Shown here in pieces: positions 1-6,648 of a stretch of DNA of 25,678 nt; position 1 is the stretch's first letter, and each line of letters opens with the position of its first letter. The notes beneath the pieces are model-generated. The model saw only the letters and a program-made list of their open reading frames with translations. It was not told the DNA's origin and did no database searches. The translations under genes were made by a program, and so were the position numbers. Origin of the DNA: Pedobacter sp. UBA4863 (GTDB lineage: Bacteria; Bacteroidota; Bacteroidia; Sphingobacteriales; Sphingobacteriaceae); NCBI RefSeq assembly GCF_002399615.1, contig NZ_DHDZ01000041.1, forward strand, positions 53,705 through 79,382, written 5' to 3'.

Positions 1-89
1 AGGGCAGGAAAGACTGTGCGTTGGCGTTGCGCACTGATTATCAAAGCATAACACCCAAAACTCACGTTAATTAATAAAATATATTTCAT
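1..89 (-). CDS. 5' end of a secreted-protein gene (partial)
   Basis: An ATG on the minus strand at 87-89 opens a frame that runs off the left edge after 29 codons. It begins MKYILLINVSFGCYALIISA followed by QRQRTVFPA. A basic Lys near the start, a hydrophobic core and a small-residue stretch ending S-A-Q make a plausible Sec signal peptide, with cleavage near Ala20. The ATG is preceded by an A-rich stretch (aaaag). The orientation matches the dnaJ block, and a terminator lies between them. Nothing can be said about the mature protein. Two plus-strand frames are also open here for 51-74 bases, but neither has a recognisable product. Confidence 0.5.
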   Translation of the reverse strand, partial: MKYILLINVSFGCYALIISAQRQRTVFPA

Positions 90-396
90 CTTTTATGTTC
101 GTCCTATTTTCTCTTACGGTAACCAGAGATTTAATTATTACCAATTACATTCGGTTGAGTTGCTAAAAGAATTTGCTAGTGGACAAAAAGATTTTTTCCT
201 TAAGTTGGGCGATAGCCATTTATTGAAACTCTCTTTGGAGAAAAGTACAGATCATAAAACTTGTAAATTATTGACTAACAGCCAAGAAGAAATGGCCGAA
301 ACAGGCGAAGTAAATAGGTATGTTTCTAATATTTTTTACATTAACTTGCCTTAGTTTTTTAACTGCTTAGCTAGGGATTACCTTTTTGAACAGCAT
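90..396. other. Intergenic stretch with one unrecognised open frame
   Basis: No convincing gene is visible. The plus-strand frame is open from 52 to a TAG at 352-354, with a possible TTG start at 160 giving 64 residues (K/E-rich, ending YINLP). It has no ATG start, no clear ribosome binding site and no family resemblance I can name. Its codons look like those of neighbouring genes and a terminator follows 43 bases later, so a short gene or the remnant of a decayed one cannot be excluded. The stretch should also hold the promoter of the minus-strand gene at 1-89, but I see no good -7 box. Confidence 0.3.
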
Positions 397-436
397 AAAA
401 AAGCCCCAAAACTTTTGTCTTTTTGGGGCTTTTTTT
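397..436. terminator. Bidirectional rho-independent terminator after dnaJ
   Basis: A 15-bp stem (AAAAAAGCCCCAAAA at 397-411 pairing with 421-435) surrounds a 9-base loop. It carries an A tract on one side and a T tract on the other, so it reads as an intrinsic terminator on both strands. It lies 19 bases beyond the dnaJ stop on the minus strand and would also stop any plus-strand transcript from 160-354. Confidence 0.9.
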
Positions 437-454
437 ATACGGTCTCTTAATTTA

Positions 455-1618
455 TTATTCGAAATATTCTTTCATTTTATCGAAGAAACTCTTGTCATAT
501 TTGCCAGGTTGTGGCTTAAAGTTTGCAGATTCTCTTAATTTTTCAAGTAGAGCTCTTTCTTCGCTGTTTAACGCTTTCGGAGTCCAGATGTTTACATGTA
601 TAATTTGGTCGCCACGGTGATAAGAATTTACCTCTGGAATACCTTTTCCTTTTAAACGAAGCAGTTTCCCACTCTGTGTGCCAGGTTCTATTTTAATTTT
701 GGCCTTACCATCAATAGTTGGTACTTCTACACTTGCACCTAAAGCAGCATCGGGAATACTTACGTGTAAATCGTAAACTACGTTGTTGCCTTCTCTTTTT
801 AAGGTTTCGTGCGGAGTTTCTTCAATTAAGATAATTAAATCGCCAGCAATGCCACCGTTTGGTGCGGCGTTGCCTTTTCCGGCCATGCTCAGTTGCATGC
901 CCTCGCTTACGCCAGCAGGGATATTGATGGTGATGGTTTCTTCGCCACGAACAGTGCCATCGCCATGGCAAGAATTACATTTAGCGGTAATTTGCTGCCC
1001 GCTGCCATGACAAGTAGGACAGGTTGCTGTGGTTTGCATTTGTCCTAAAATGGTATTGGTAACTCGGCGTACCGAACCGCTACCACCGCAGGTTTTACAA
1101 GTGCTTACAGAACCTTTATCTTTTGCTCCTGTACCATCGCAGGTTTTGCAGCTCACTTGTTTGTTAACTTTTATTTTCTTCTCGGCACCATTGGCAATTT
1201 CTTCAAGCGTTAGCTTTACTTTAATACGTAGGTTAGTGCCTTTGGCTACTCTACGGCCGCCTCTCGATTGGCCTCCGCCACCAAAGAAGCTATCGAATGG
1301 GCTACCACCACCGCCACCGAAAATATCACCAAATTGGCTGAAGATATCTTCCATGTTCATGCCGCCCCCGCCATAGCCACCTCCAGCTGCACCGCCAACT
1401 CCGGCGTGTCCAAATTGGTCGTAACGTTGCTTTTTCTCTGGGCTGCTTAATACTTCGTAAGCTTCGGCAGCTTCTTTAAACTTATCTTCAGCAGATTTGT
1501 CATCCGGATTTTTATCTGGGTGAAACTTAATTGCCAGCTTACGGTAAGCTTTTTTAATTTCTTCTGCCGATGCACTTTTGGCAACTCCAAGTACGTCGTA
1601 ATAATCTCTTTTGCTCAT
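455..1618 (-). CDS. dnaJ: Chaperone protein DnaJ (Hsp40)
   Basis: Type I DnaJ of 387 aa, the usual length. It is the co-chaperone that delivers unfolded clients to DnaK and stimulates its ATPase in the cytoplasm. The J domain covers about residues 1-70 with the invariant HPD at 33-35. A Gly/Phe-rich linker follows (about 73-120, rich in GGGG). Four complete CxxCxGxG zinc repeats start at Cys157, Cys174, Cys200 and Cys214, then come the C-terminal substrate-binding beta domains. The ATG at 1616-1618 is supported by the canonical N-terminus (SKRDYYDVLGV). It lies downstream of grpE on the same strand, separated by 60 bases that contain a perfect 42-bp palindrome. A strong terminator follows. 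dnaK is not in the window. Identification is secure. Confidence 0.98.
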   Translation of the reverse strand: MSKRDYYDVLGVAKSASAEEIKKAYRKLAIKFHPDKNPDDKSAEDKFKEAAEAYEVLSSPEKKQRYDQFGHAGVGGAAGGGYGGGGMNMEDIFSQFGDIFGGGGGSPFDSFFGGGGQSRGGRRVAKGTNLRIKVKLTLEEIANGAEKKIKVNKQVSCKTCDGTGAKDKGSVSTCKTCGGSGSVRRVTNTILGQMQTTATCPTCHGSGQQITAKCNSCHGDGTVRGEETITINIPAGVSEGMQLSMAGKGNAAPNGGIAGDLIILIEETPHETLKREGNNVVYDLHVSIPDAALGASVEVPTIDGKAKIKIEPGTQSGKLLRLKGKGIPEVNSYHRGDQIIHVNIWTPKALNSEERALLEKLRESANFKPQPGKYDKSFFDKMKEYFE

Positions 1619-1631
1619 TTTATATTAATGC

Positions 1632-1673
1632 GATGATTAGTGAATTAGCTAATTAGCTAATTCACTAATCATC
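1632..1673. repeat. Perfect 42-bp palindrome between grpE and dnaJ
   Basis: The 21-base half GATGATTAGTGAATTAGCTA-A is followed at once by its exact reverse complement, with no mismatch and no spacer. It starts 5 bases after the grpE stop and ends 13 bases before the dnaJ ATG. As RNA it would form a long AU-rich hairpin between the two cistrons. There is no T tract, so it is not a standard terminator. The centre also contains a repeated TTAGCTAA word. It may be a mobile palindromic repeat, an RNA-processing signal or an mRNA-stability element. Confidence 0.9.
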
Positions 1674-1678
1674 AAATT

Positions 1679-2257
1679 TTATGCTCCAACTACCACTTTT
1701 GCAAAACGAATTACTTTATCGTTAAGCGTATAGCCTTTTTCTAGTTCGTCAATTACTTTTCCTTTTTGTTCGTCGGTAGGTGAGGGGATTTGGGTAATTG
1801 CTTCGTGCAAATCTGTATCAAAAGTAGTGTTGATACTATCGATTTCTTTTAACCCTTTTTGGCTTAATATGCTTTTTAATTTGGTTTGTACCAACTCAAT
1901 ACCTTCGCGAACGGGTGCTACTTCTGTTGAGGTTTCTGTAGCTTTAATGGCACGTTCAAAATCGTCTAAAACAGGTAAAAGAGAAACAACAATATCTTTG
2001 CCGGCAGTTTGTAATAATTCTATACGTTCTTTTTGCGTACGACGTTTAAAGTTATCGAACTCGGCAAATAAACGTAAATATTTATCGTTCAATTCGGCTA
2101 CTTGTTGTTGTAATTTTTCTTCTGCCGATAACTCTACTACAGGCTCGCTAGCAGTTTCGCTATTATTAACTTGCTCGGCTGTATTCTCTATGTTTTCCAC
2201 CTCTTCGGTATTGTTATTTTCTACCACTGGTTCTTCTTTCTTCTTCTTATTAAACAT
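1679..2257 (-). CDS. grpE: Nucleotide exchange factor GrpE
   Basis: Protein of 192 aa that releases ADP from DnaK so that the chaperone cycle can continue. The N-terminus is highly charged and disordered (KKKKEEP, then Glu/Asn-rich to about residue 45). A long coiled-coil helix follows (about 45-80, including LRLFAEFDNFKRRTQKE, a GrpE hallmark). The C-terminal beta domain ends with the conserved pattern GYTLNDKVIRFAKVVVG. The ATG at 2255-2257 has no competing upstream start. It is the first gene of the grpE-dnaJ pair. Its 140-bp upstream gap holds an imperfect inverted repeat at 2310-2356 but no CIRCE element. Family assignment is secure. Confidence 0.97.
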   Translation of the reverse strand: MFNKKKKEEPVVENNNTEEVENIENTAEQVNNSETASEPVVELSAEEKLQQQVAELNDKYLRLFAEFDNFKRRTQKERIELLQTAGKDIVVSLLPVLDDFERAIKATETSTEVAPVREGIELVQTKLKSILSQKGLKEIDSINTTFDTDLHEAITQIPSPTDEQKGKVIDELEKGYTLNDKVIRFAKVVVGA

Positions 2258-2309
2258 GTGTACTCGTGTTTTTGGGTTTTTAACAAAAGCTTTGCCAATG
2301 CAAATAAAA

Positions 2310-2356
2310 CAGCCATGCTGTCAGTTTTATATGAAGTTCTACTAACAGAATGGCTG
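2310..2356. promoter_or_regulatory. Imperfect inverted repeat upstream of grpE (possible heat-shock operator)
   Basis: Arms CAGCCATGCTGTCAG (2310-2324) and CTAACAGAATGGCTG (2342-2356) are reverse complements over 15 bases with two mismatches, separated by 17 bases. A further CTGACA half-site lies on the minus strand at 2375-2370. The grpE ATG is 53 bases away. The words do not match CIRCE, the HrcA operator. The placement suggests control of the chaperone operon, but that is inference. Confidence 0.45.
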
Positions 2357-2397
2357 AAAATTAAAATTTTGTCAGAAATAGTATGCTTTTAATTTAA

Positions 2398-3087
2398 TTA
2401 CGCAATTTGTACATCCTCGTGTATCAATCCATTTTCGCATTTAATGATACGGGAAGGGAAGGTGCGGATGATATGATAATCGTGGGTGGCCATTAAAACA
2501 GCCGTACCACTTTGGCTAATTTGCTTCAATAATAGCACAATTTCTTCCGATGTTTCTGGGTCTAAGTTACCTGTAGGTTCATCTGCTAAAATAATCTCCG
2601 GATTGTTTAGTAAAGCTCTGGCAATTACAATACGTTGCTGCTCGCCACCAGACATTTCATGTGGCATTTTTTTGATTTTAGAGCGTAAGCCAACTTTTTC
2701 TAAAACATCTTTAATACGTTCGGTAATTAGGTTCTTGTCTTTCCAGCCGGTAGCTTTTAAAACGAATTCTAAGTTTTGTTCAATGGTTCTATCGCTCAAT
2801 AACTGAAAGTCTTGGAAAACAATTCCTAGCTTTCTTCTAAGATATGGTACTTCCTTATCACTCAGCTTTTTTAGATCGAAGTTAGCTACACTTCCTTCGC
2901 CATTACCAATGTGTAAATCGCCATAAATAATTTTTAACAAACTGCTTTTGCCTGAGCCAGTTGCACCAATTAAAAATACGAACTCTCCTTTAGCGATATC
3001 GAGTTTTACATTAGATAGTACTAGGTGTTTCTGTTGAAAAACGTCAACATTGTTTAAGGTAATTACGTTCTCTTTGTACGCTGCCAT
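2398..3087 (-). CDS. ftsE: Cell division ATP-binding protein FtsE-like ABC ATPase
   Basis: An ABC ATPase of 229 aa, the size typical of FtsE. FtsE pairs with the membrane protein FtsX to regulate peptidoglycan hydrolases at the septum. Visible motifs are Walker A GATGSGKSS at 41-49, Q-loop at about Gln92, signature SGGEQ at 146-150, Walker B IILADE at 165-170, PTGNLD at 171-176 (typical of the FtsE/LolD/MacB group) and the H-loop His202. The start codon lies one base beyond the stop of a 67-aa gene, so the two are probably translationally coupled. No ftsX is adjacent, so the partner must be encoded elsewhere. LolD or MacB-type ATPases share these motifs, but the FtsE-like architecture and lack of a transporter neighbour favour FtsE. 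Confidence 0.8.
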   Translation of the reverse strand: MAAYKENVITLNNVDVFQQKHLVLSNVKLDIAKGEFVFLIGATGSGKSSLLKIIYGDLHIGNGEGSVANFDLKKLSDKEVPYLRRKLGIVFQDFQLLSDRTIEQNLEFVLKATGWKDKNLITERIKDVLEKVGLRSKIKKMPHEMSGGEQQRIVIARALLNNPEIILADEPTGNLDPETSEEIVLLLKQISQSGTAVLMATHDYHIIRTFPSRIIKCENGLIHEDVQIA

Positions 3088-3088
3088 G

Positions 3089-3292
3089 TTAAATATCTAG
3101 TTTAGTTACCTGTCCAAAAGGCAACTCGTTAATAATGTTCATTATTTTTTCCTGTTTATCTCCGAAACCCAATTTCTCTAAAGATTTATCAGGTCTATCT
3201 ACCCTAAAATACGCCAGCAAAGTAAACTTTTCGTCCCTCAGCTGTACATAGTCGGGTATTTTGGCAATGCCTTTAACTTTGATGATATACAT
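3089..3292 (-). CDS. Small conserved Bacteroidota protein upstream of ftsE (67 aa)
   Basis: A 67-residue basic protein starting MYIIKVKGIAKIPDYVQLRD and ending PFGQVTKLDI, with no signal peptide or membrane segment. I know no function for it. The ATG at 3290-3292 is preferred over a longer frame starting at 3409, because the extra residues come from translating a heptanucleotide repeat (recurrent GLRTSDF) and are not protein-like. A -7 box (TACTTTTG) lies only 5 bases upstream of this ATG, which also fits a start here. The stop sits one base before the ftsE ATG, so the two genes form an operon and may act together. Confidence 0.75.
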   Translation of the reverse strand: MYIIKVKGIAKIPDYVQLRDEKFTLLAYFRVDRPDKSLEKLGFGDKQEKIMNIINELPFGQVTKLDI

Positions 3293-3297
3293 TCTTT

Positions 3298-3305
3298 CAA
3301 AAGTA
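3298..3305 (-). promoter_or_regulatory. Predicted -7 box of the 67-aa gene/ftsE operon
   Basis: TACTTTTG on the minus strand matches the Bacteroidota -7 consensus TAnnTTTG and is identical to the box of guaB. It ends 5 bases before the ATG, predicting a very short or absent leader. The -33 position falls in the heptamer repeat array. Confidence 0.45.
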
Positions 3306-3322
3306 AGATTAAGAACTGAAAA

Positions 3323-3390
<68 letters not shown>

Positions 3391-3477
3391 TTAAAAATTG
3401 GACATACAAATTAGTGGAAATTTTTTAAGCTTGCTATATTTCAACTTTAAAACAATTTATCAACTGAAAAGGTTCTC

Positions 3478-4497
3478 CTAATTCAATTTTTTCAAAAACT
3501 CAATGGTATTCACATTGTCTGCATAATCCCAAAGTTTAGGGTGCTGGCTTTGCCCAAACGGTAGTATTGATAACTTCCTCTCTCGAATATTGCCAACTAT
3601 GCATTGGATTTGTTCTGCTTGTTGTTTTAGTTTTTTAATTGCTTCATCAACATTTTCATAAGTTTCGTAATACAATACAGCCAAAGGCGATGACAGGCCT
3701 TCATCTTCCTTGAGCAATAAAAAGCCATTGTCGTAATGCTTTTGCTGATTTACGAGGTAAATAGATTTGTTGTAATCGTAGTTGTTGTTGTATTTAAAAT
3801 GGTTAATGATGTCTTGAAATTGCTCTAAGGGTTCAAAAAAGTTCTTGATTTCGTAGTTTTTAGGGATGAATATTTTTGAAATACTACGGCAGCCCATACC
3901 GAAATAATCGAAAATATCGTGACCTAATTGTGCAACATCTTCCTTGCTTTCTTCGCCTGTTAATATGGCTATGCTGTTTCTATTTTTACGGATGATATTG
4001 GGCACTTTTCCAAAATAATATTCGAAATATCTTGAGGTATTATTGCTGCCAGTGGCAATTACCGCATCGAAGCCTTTTAATTGCTCCGCGTAAATAATGT
4101 GTTCTTTTAGTTCAGGTAAAATCTCACAAAGTTTATTGAGCAAAAAGGGCAGGAGTTTATTATCGGACGAAGATAGTTTGATCAGTGCAATATTTCCAGT
4201 TGCTAAAACGCACATTACATCGTGAAAGCCCACTAAAGGAATGTTCCCGGCTAATATTAAACCTATAGTTTTAGGATTTTGAGCAACTTCAATGTCTTCA
4301 AACCATTGTGATAAATCGCCTTCATTTAGCATTTCTGCCAATGCCTTTACCGATTTTGTTACTTCTGCTTTTGTAAACCAGGCGTTTGCATTTTCTGCCG
4401 AATAAATTACCGATTGGAAAGCCTCATCTGGCTCACTTAGGTATTTACCCAACTGTTTAAAGGCAGAAATTAGCTGTTCTTTACGAAATGAAGACAT
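3478..4497 (-). CDS. Acyl-CoA reductase, LuxC family
   Basis: A 339-aa member of the LuxC-type branch of the aldehyde dehydrogenase fold, which reduces acyl-CoA or acyl-enzyme thioesters to aldehydes with NADPH. Visible features are a nucleotide-binding stretch (AVIATGSNNTSRYF, about 145-158), a following PNIIRKNRNSIAIL segment typical of the family, and a probable catalytic cysteine Cys203 in GMGCRSISK. It is shorter than bioluminescence LuxC (about 480 aa). No luxD, luxE or luciferase genes are nearby, so light production is not suggested. A ferredoxin is transcribed divergently 79 bases away, a pairing I recall as common in Bacteroidota. Substrate chain length and pathway are unknown. The ATG at 4495-4497 is well placed behind a TACCTTTG box. 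Confidence 0.85.
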   Translation of the reverse strand: MSSFRKEQLISAFKQLGKYLSEPDEAFQSVIYSAENANAWFTKAEVTKSVKALAEMLNEGDLSQWFEDIEVAQNPKTIGLILAGNIPLVGFHDVMCVLATGNIALIKLSSSDNKLLPFLLNKLCEILPELKEHIIYAEQLKGFDAVIATGSNNTSRYFEYYFGKVPNIIRKNRNSIAILTGEESKEDVAQLGHDIFDYFGMGCRSISKIFIPKNYEIKNFFEPLEQFQDIINHFKYNNNYDYNKSIYLVNQQKHYDNGFLLLKEDEGLSSPLAVLYYETYENVDEAIKKLKQQAEQIQCIVGNIRERKLSILPFGQSQHPKLWDYADNVNTIEFLKKLN

Positions 4498-4527
4498 ATT
4501 TAGAACTATTATAAATGGATTATGTAT

Positions 4528-4535
4528 TATATTTG
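4528..4535 (+). promoter_or_regulatory. Predicted -7 box for the ferredoxin gene
   Basis: TATATTTG matches TAnnTTTG and lies 41 bases before the ferredoxin ATG. No clear -33 TTG is visible. It faces the acyl-CoA reductase box at 4541-4548 across only 5 bases. Confidence 0.45.
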
Positions 4536-4540
4536 CGACG

Positions 4541-4548
4541 CAAAGGTA
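4541..4548 (-). promoter_or_regulatory. Predicted -7 box for the acyl-CoA reductase gene
   Basis: TACCTTTG on the minus strand, a full match to TAnnTTTG, lies 43 bases before the ATG. Together with the opposing box it contains the 13-base palindrome TTTGCGACGCAAA (4532-4544). The -33 region is weak. Confidence 0.5.
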
Positions 4549-4576
4549 AACTTAGCAATTAGATTTAGACGAAAAG

Positions 4577-4927
4577 ATGGCAATTAAAATAACAGACGAA
4601 TGTATAAACTGTGGGGCATGTGAGCCAGAATGCCCTAATAATGCAATTTACGATGCTGGTACAGCTTGGAGATTTTCTGACGGTACGGCTTTAAACGGTA
4701 TTATCGATTTTGGAGGTAACGAAATAGATGCGGGCGCTGCTCAAGATGCAATTTCTGATGAGGTATATTATATCGTTTCGGATAAATGTACAGAGTGTAA
4801 AGGTTTTCATGACGAACCTCAGTGCGCTGCGGTTTGCCCGGTAGATTGTTGTATTGACGACGAGGATGTTCGCGAAACGGAAGAAGAATTGTTAGCCAAG
4901 AAAGCTTGGTTGCACCAAGAAGGATAA
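4577..4927 (+). CDS. 2[4Fe-4S] ferredoxin
   Basis: A 116-aa soluble electron carrier. The first cluster motif is CxxCxxCxxxC at Cys9, 12, 15 and 19, with Pro20. The second is Cys71-x2-Cys74-x8-Cys83-x3-Cys87-Pro, the expanded spacing of Allochromatium-type (Alvin) ferredoxins, usually associated with low redox potentials. Extra cysteines sit at 91 and 92. About 50 residues separate the two cluster motifs, including a Gly/Asp-rich insert (about 30-60) longer than in clostridial ferredoxins. The C-terminus is acidic (ETEEELL). It is divergent from the LuxC-type reductase and may supply electrons in the same pathway. That link is inference, because LuxC enzymes normally use NADPH. A hairpin terminator follows. 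Confidence 0.93.
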   Translation: MAIKITDECINCGACEPECPNNAIYDAGTAWRFSDGTALNGIIDFGGNEIDAGAAQDAISDEVYYIVSDKCTECKGFHDEPQCAAVCPVDCCIDDEDVRETEEELLAKKAWLHQEG

Positions 4928-4971
4928 GTAAAAGTTAAAATGCGGTATTCAAATAGAATGCTGCTATAAAG

Positions 4972-5002
4972 AAAAGGAGATGCAAAATGTATCTCCTTTT
5001 TT
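4972..5002 (+). terminator. Rho-independent terminator of the ferredoxin gene
   Basis: AAAAGGAGAT (4972-4981) pairs with ATCTCCTTTT (4991-5000) around a 9-base loop, ending in a T6 run. It lies 45 bases after the stop codon. Confidence 0.85.
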
Positions 5003-5030
5003 ATTGAACTAGCTTTTGAAAATCTCGTGT

Positions 5031-5064
5031 AAAAAAATAGGCCAATGTTTTTTACATTGACCTA
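5031..5064 (-). terminator. Rho-independent terminator of the lipoprotein gene
   Basis: TAGG-C-CAATGT (5038-5048) pairs with ACATTG-A-CCTA (5054-5064) with one internal mismatch. On the minus strand it is followed by seven T (plus-strand A at 5031-5037). It sits 24 bases beyond the stop of the lipoprotein gene. Confidence 0.85.
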
Positions 5065-5087
5065 CTTTAATAGTATGGTTTAGTTTA

Positions 5088-5645
5088 TTAAAGACCTACA
5101 ACAGCATCGTAAGTTGTAACTAATTTGATTTTTAGTGTTTGTGATAAAGCTGGTTTTACTTTTGAATTTAATTTGTAAGTAATTGTACTAGCAGAAATTA
5201 AATCTCTTAAATCTGTAGAACTAGATACATCAAAGCTGATTTTGGTAGCTGTATTGCTTGTTGCACTAGATTTTGCAACTTTAAAATCTGCCTTTCCTGC
5301 TGCACTAATAACTACTGAAAGACTTTCTAAATTATCAAAGCTGTTAGAAGCATTTTGTCCCTGTATAATTTCAGCTGTTAAAGTTTTAACTTTTAAAGAT
5401 TTAACATTTTTTATGCCGAATGCTCCTTTGGTGTTGCTTTTTATTAAGGCATCAAGGTTTCCTTCAACGTTATTAACAGCTATGTCTGAAGCAATTGTTG
5501 ATTCTGCTAGTGGTGCATTAACTGTAAGTGTCACATCAGCACTTGTAAAAGTAATATCTTTGTTCGTAGCTTCTTTAATCTTGTTACAAGAAGATGCTAC
5601 AACTGCCGAGCCAATAATTAATAGAGCAAATAATTTTGTTTTCAT
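5088..5645 (-). CDS. Small hypothetical lipoprotein
   Basis: A 185-aa protein with a clear lipoprotein signal peptide: MKTKLFALLI, a hydrophobic core, then lipobox VASSC with Cys20 as the acylated residue, followed by NK. The mature part is rich in Ser, Thr, Ala and Val with alternating hydrophobic residues, suggesting a beta-sandwich. It has no further cysteine and no motif I recognise. Asn21-Lys22 after the cysteine lacks the acidic export signal (such as SDDDD) known for some surface lipoproteins of Bacteroidota, so periplasmic anchoring is more likely than surface display. It is monocistronic: a terminator follows and the upstream EamA gene ends 127 bases away. Function unknown. Confidence 0.85.
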   Translation of the reverse strand: MKTKLFALLIIGSAVVASSCNKIKEATNKDITFTSADVTLTVNAPLAESTIASDIAVNNVEGNLDALIKSNTKGAFGIKNVKSLKVKTLTAEIIQGQNASNSFDNLESLSVVISAAGKADFKVAKSSATSNTATKISFDVSSSTDLRDLISASTITYKLNSKVKPALSQTLKIKLVTTYDAVVGL

Positions 5646-5683
5646 TTTTTGATTTTTAAAAGAGTGTAATTGGTTTATTTTTA

Positions 5684-5691
5684 TAAAGGTA
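5684..5691 (-). promoter_or_regulatory. Possible -7 box for the lipoprotein gene
   Basis: TACCTTTA on the minus strand differs from TAnnTTTG at the last base and lies 38 bases before the ATG. No convincing -33 TTG at 19-21 bases was found. Confidence 0.25.
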
Positions 5692-5772
5692 AAAAACTTG
5701 TTGCAATAAAATGTAATTTATTTTTACTTAGTTTATTGTTAATGTTGGGGTTAGCTAATTTAAGAGCGAAAT

Positions 5773-6618
5773 TTATTTTGTTTTGCTTAATGTAGCGCCC
5801 GTACTGGCCATTACCACCAATGCAATAGCGGCCCATTCGTAAACAGATAACTGTTCATGTAAAAATAATAGACCACAAAATGCGGCTACTGCCGGTTCTA
5901 AGCTCATTAAAATACTAAACGTTTTTGCTGGAATGTGTTTTAAGGCATTCATCTCTAAGGTATAGGGAATGGCACTAGAAAGCAGGGCTATGCCCAGCCC
6001 CATTAAAAGCGTGGTAAAGTTTAACTGTAATAAATTGCCTTCTATTATTCCTGCCGGGATAGCTACAATACTAGCCACTAGCAAGCCTATGCTAACGGCT
6101 TTCCCGCCATCCATTACTTGCGATAGTTTGCCGCCTATAACAATATATGCTGTCCAAAATGCACCAGCCAATAATGCCAATGCCGCTCCAATTAAATCGA
6201 TATTGTTATTGTTGCCAGACCATGGTGCAATAAAAGCAATGCCCAGTGCTGCCAAAAGTGCCCATAATAAATCTAAGCCTTTTCTGGAGGTTGATATGGC
6301 AAGCACCAAAGGGCCAATAAACTCTAAGGTAACGGCCAAACCCAGCGGAATTTTTGATAACGATAGATAAAAAGCAGTATTCATAGCTCCCAAAACAAGC
6401 CCGTAGCATGCAACGAGCTTCCATTGCTTGGTAGTTATTTTGGAAAAATTGGGTTTGTGTATAGCTAACAGCATAATCGCCGATAATCCTATGCGTAGCG
6501 CTACGGTTCCCGCCGGCCCCATTATCGGAAAAATTCCTTTGGCAATGGCGGCCCCTCCTTGTACACTTACAATGGCTAGTAATACTGCCGGAATAGGGGG
6601 GATATTCTTAATTTTCAT
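5773..6618 (-). CDS. rhtA: EamA-family exporter, RhtA-like
   Basis: A 281-aa inner-membrane protein with about ten hydrophobic segments in two EamA repeats, the layout of drug/metabolite transporters. It resembles E. coli RhtA (threonine/homoserine exporter) from memory at several places: IVSVQGGAAIAKGIFP near the N-terminus, MNTAFYLSLSKIPLGLAVTLEFIGPL in the first repeat, and SSAIPYTLEMNALKHIPAKTFSILMSLEPA in the second. Efflux of amino acids is therefore plausible, but the substrate is inferred from family only. The ATG at 6616-6618 follows a TACCTTTG box by 22 bases. It appears monocistronic, with the lipoprotein gene downstream under its own possible promoter. Confidence 0.85.
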   Translation of the reverse strand: MKIKNIPPIPAVLLAIVSVQGGAAIAKGIFPIMGPAGTVALRIGLSAIMLLAIHKPNFSKITTKQWKLVACYGLVLGAMNTAFYLSLSKIPLGLAVTLEFIGPLVLAISTSRKGLDLLWALLAALGIAFIAPWSGNNNNIDLIGAALALLAGAFWTAYIVIGGKLSQVMDGGKAVSIGLLVASIVAIPAGIIEGNLLQLNFTTLLMGLGIALLSSAIPYTLEMNALKHIPAKTFSILMSLEPAVAAFCGLLFLHEQLSVYEWAAIALVVMASTGATLSKTK

Positions 6619-6640
6619 TAAACGCTAAATTTCTGCTGCG

Positions 6641-6648
6641 CAAAGGTA
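6641..6648 (-). promoter_or_regulatory. Predicted -7 box for the EamA exporter gene
   Basis: TACCTTTG on the minus strand, a full TAnnTTTG match, 22 bases upstream of the ATG. The -33 element is not obvious. Confidence 0.5.

Noticed and set aside
3..74. C-terminal tail of a plus-strand gene resembling SurE (ending ITPKTHVN)
   Set aside because: The match is short and out of register by a residue. The minus strand gives a much better signal-peptide start over the same bases.
2258..2397. CIRCE (HrcA operator) upstream of grpE
   Set aside because: Neither half (TTAGCACTC or GAGTGCTAA) is present. The inverted repeat seen has a different sequence.
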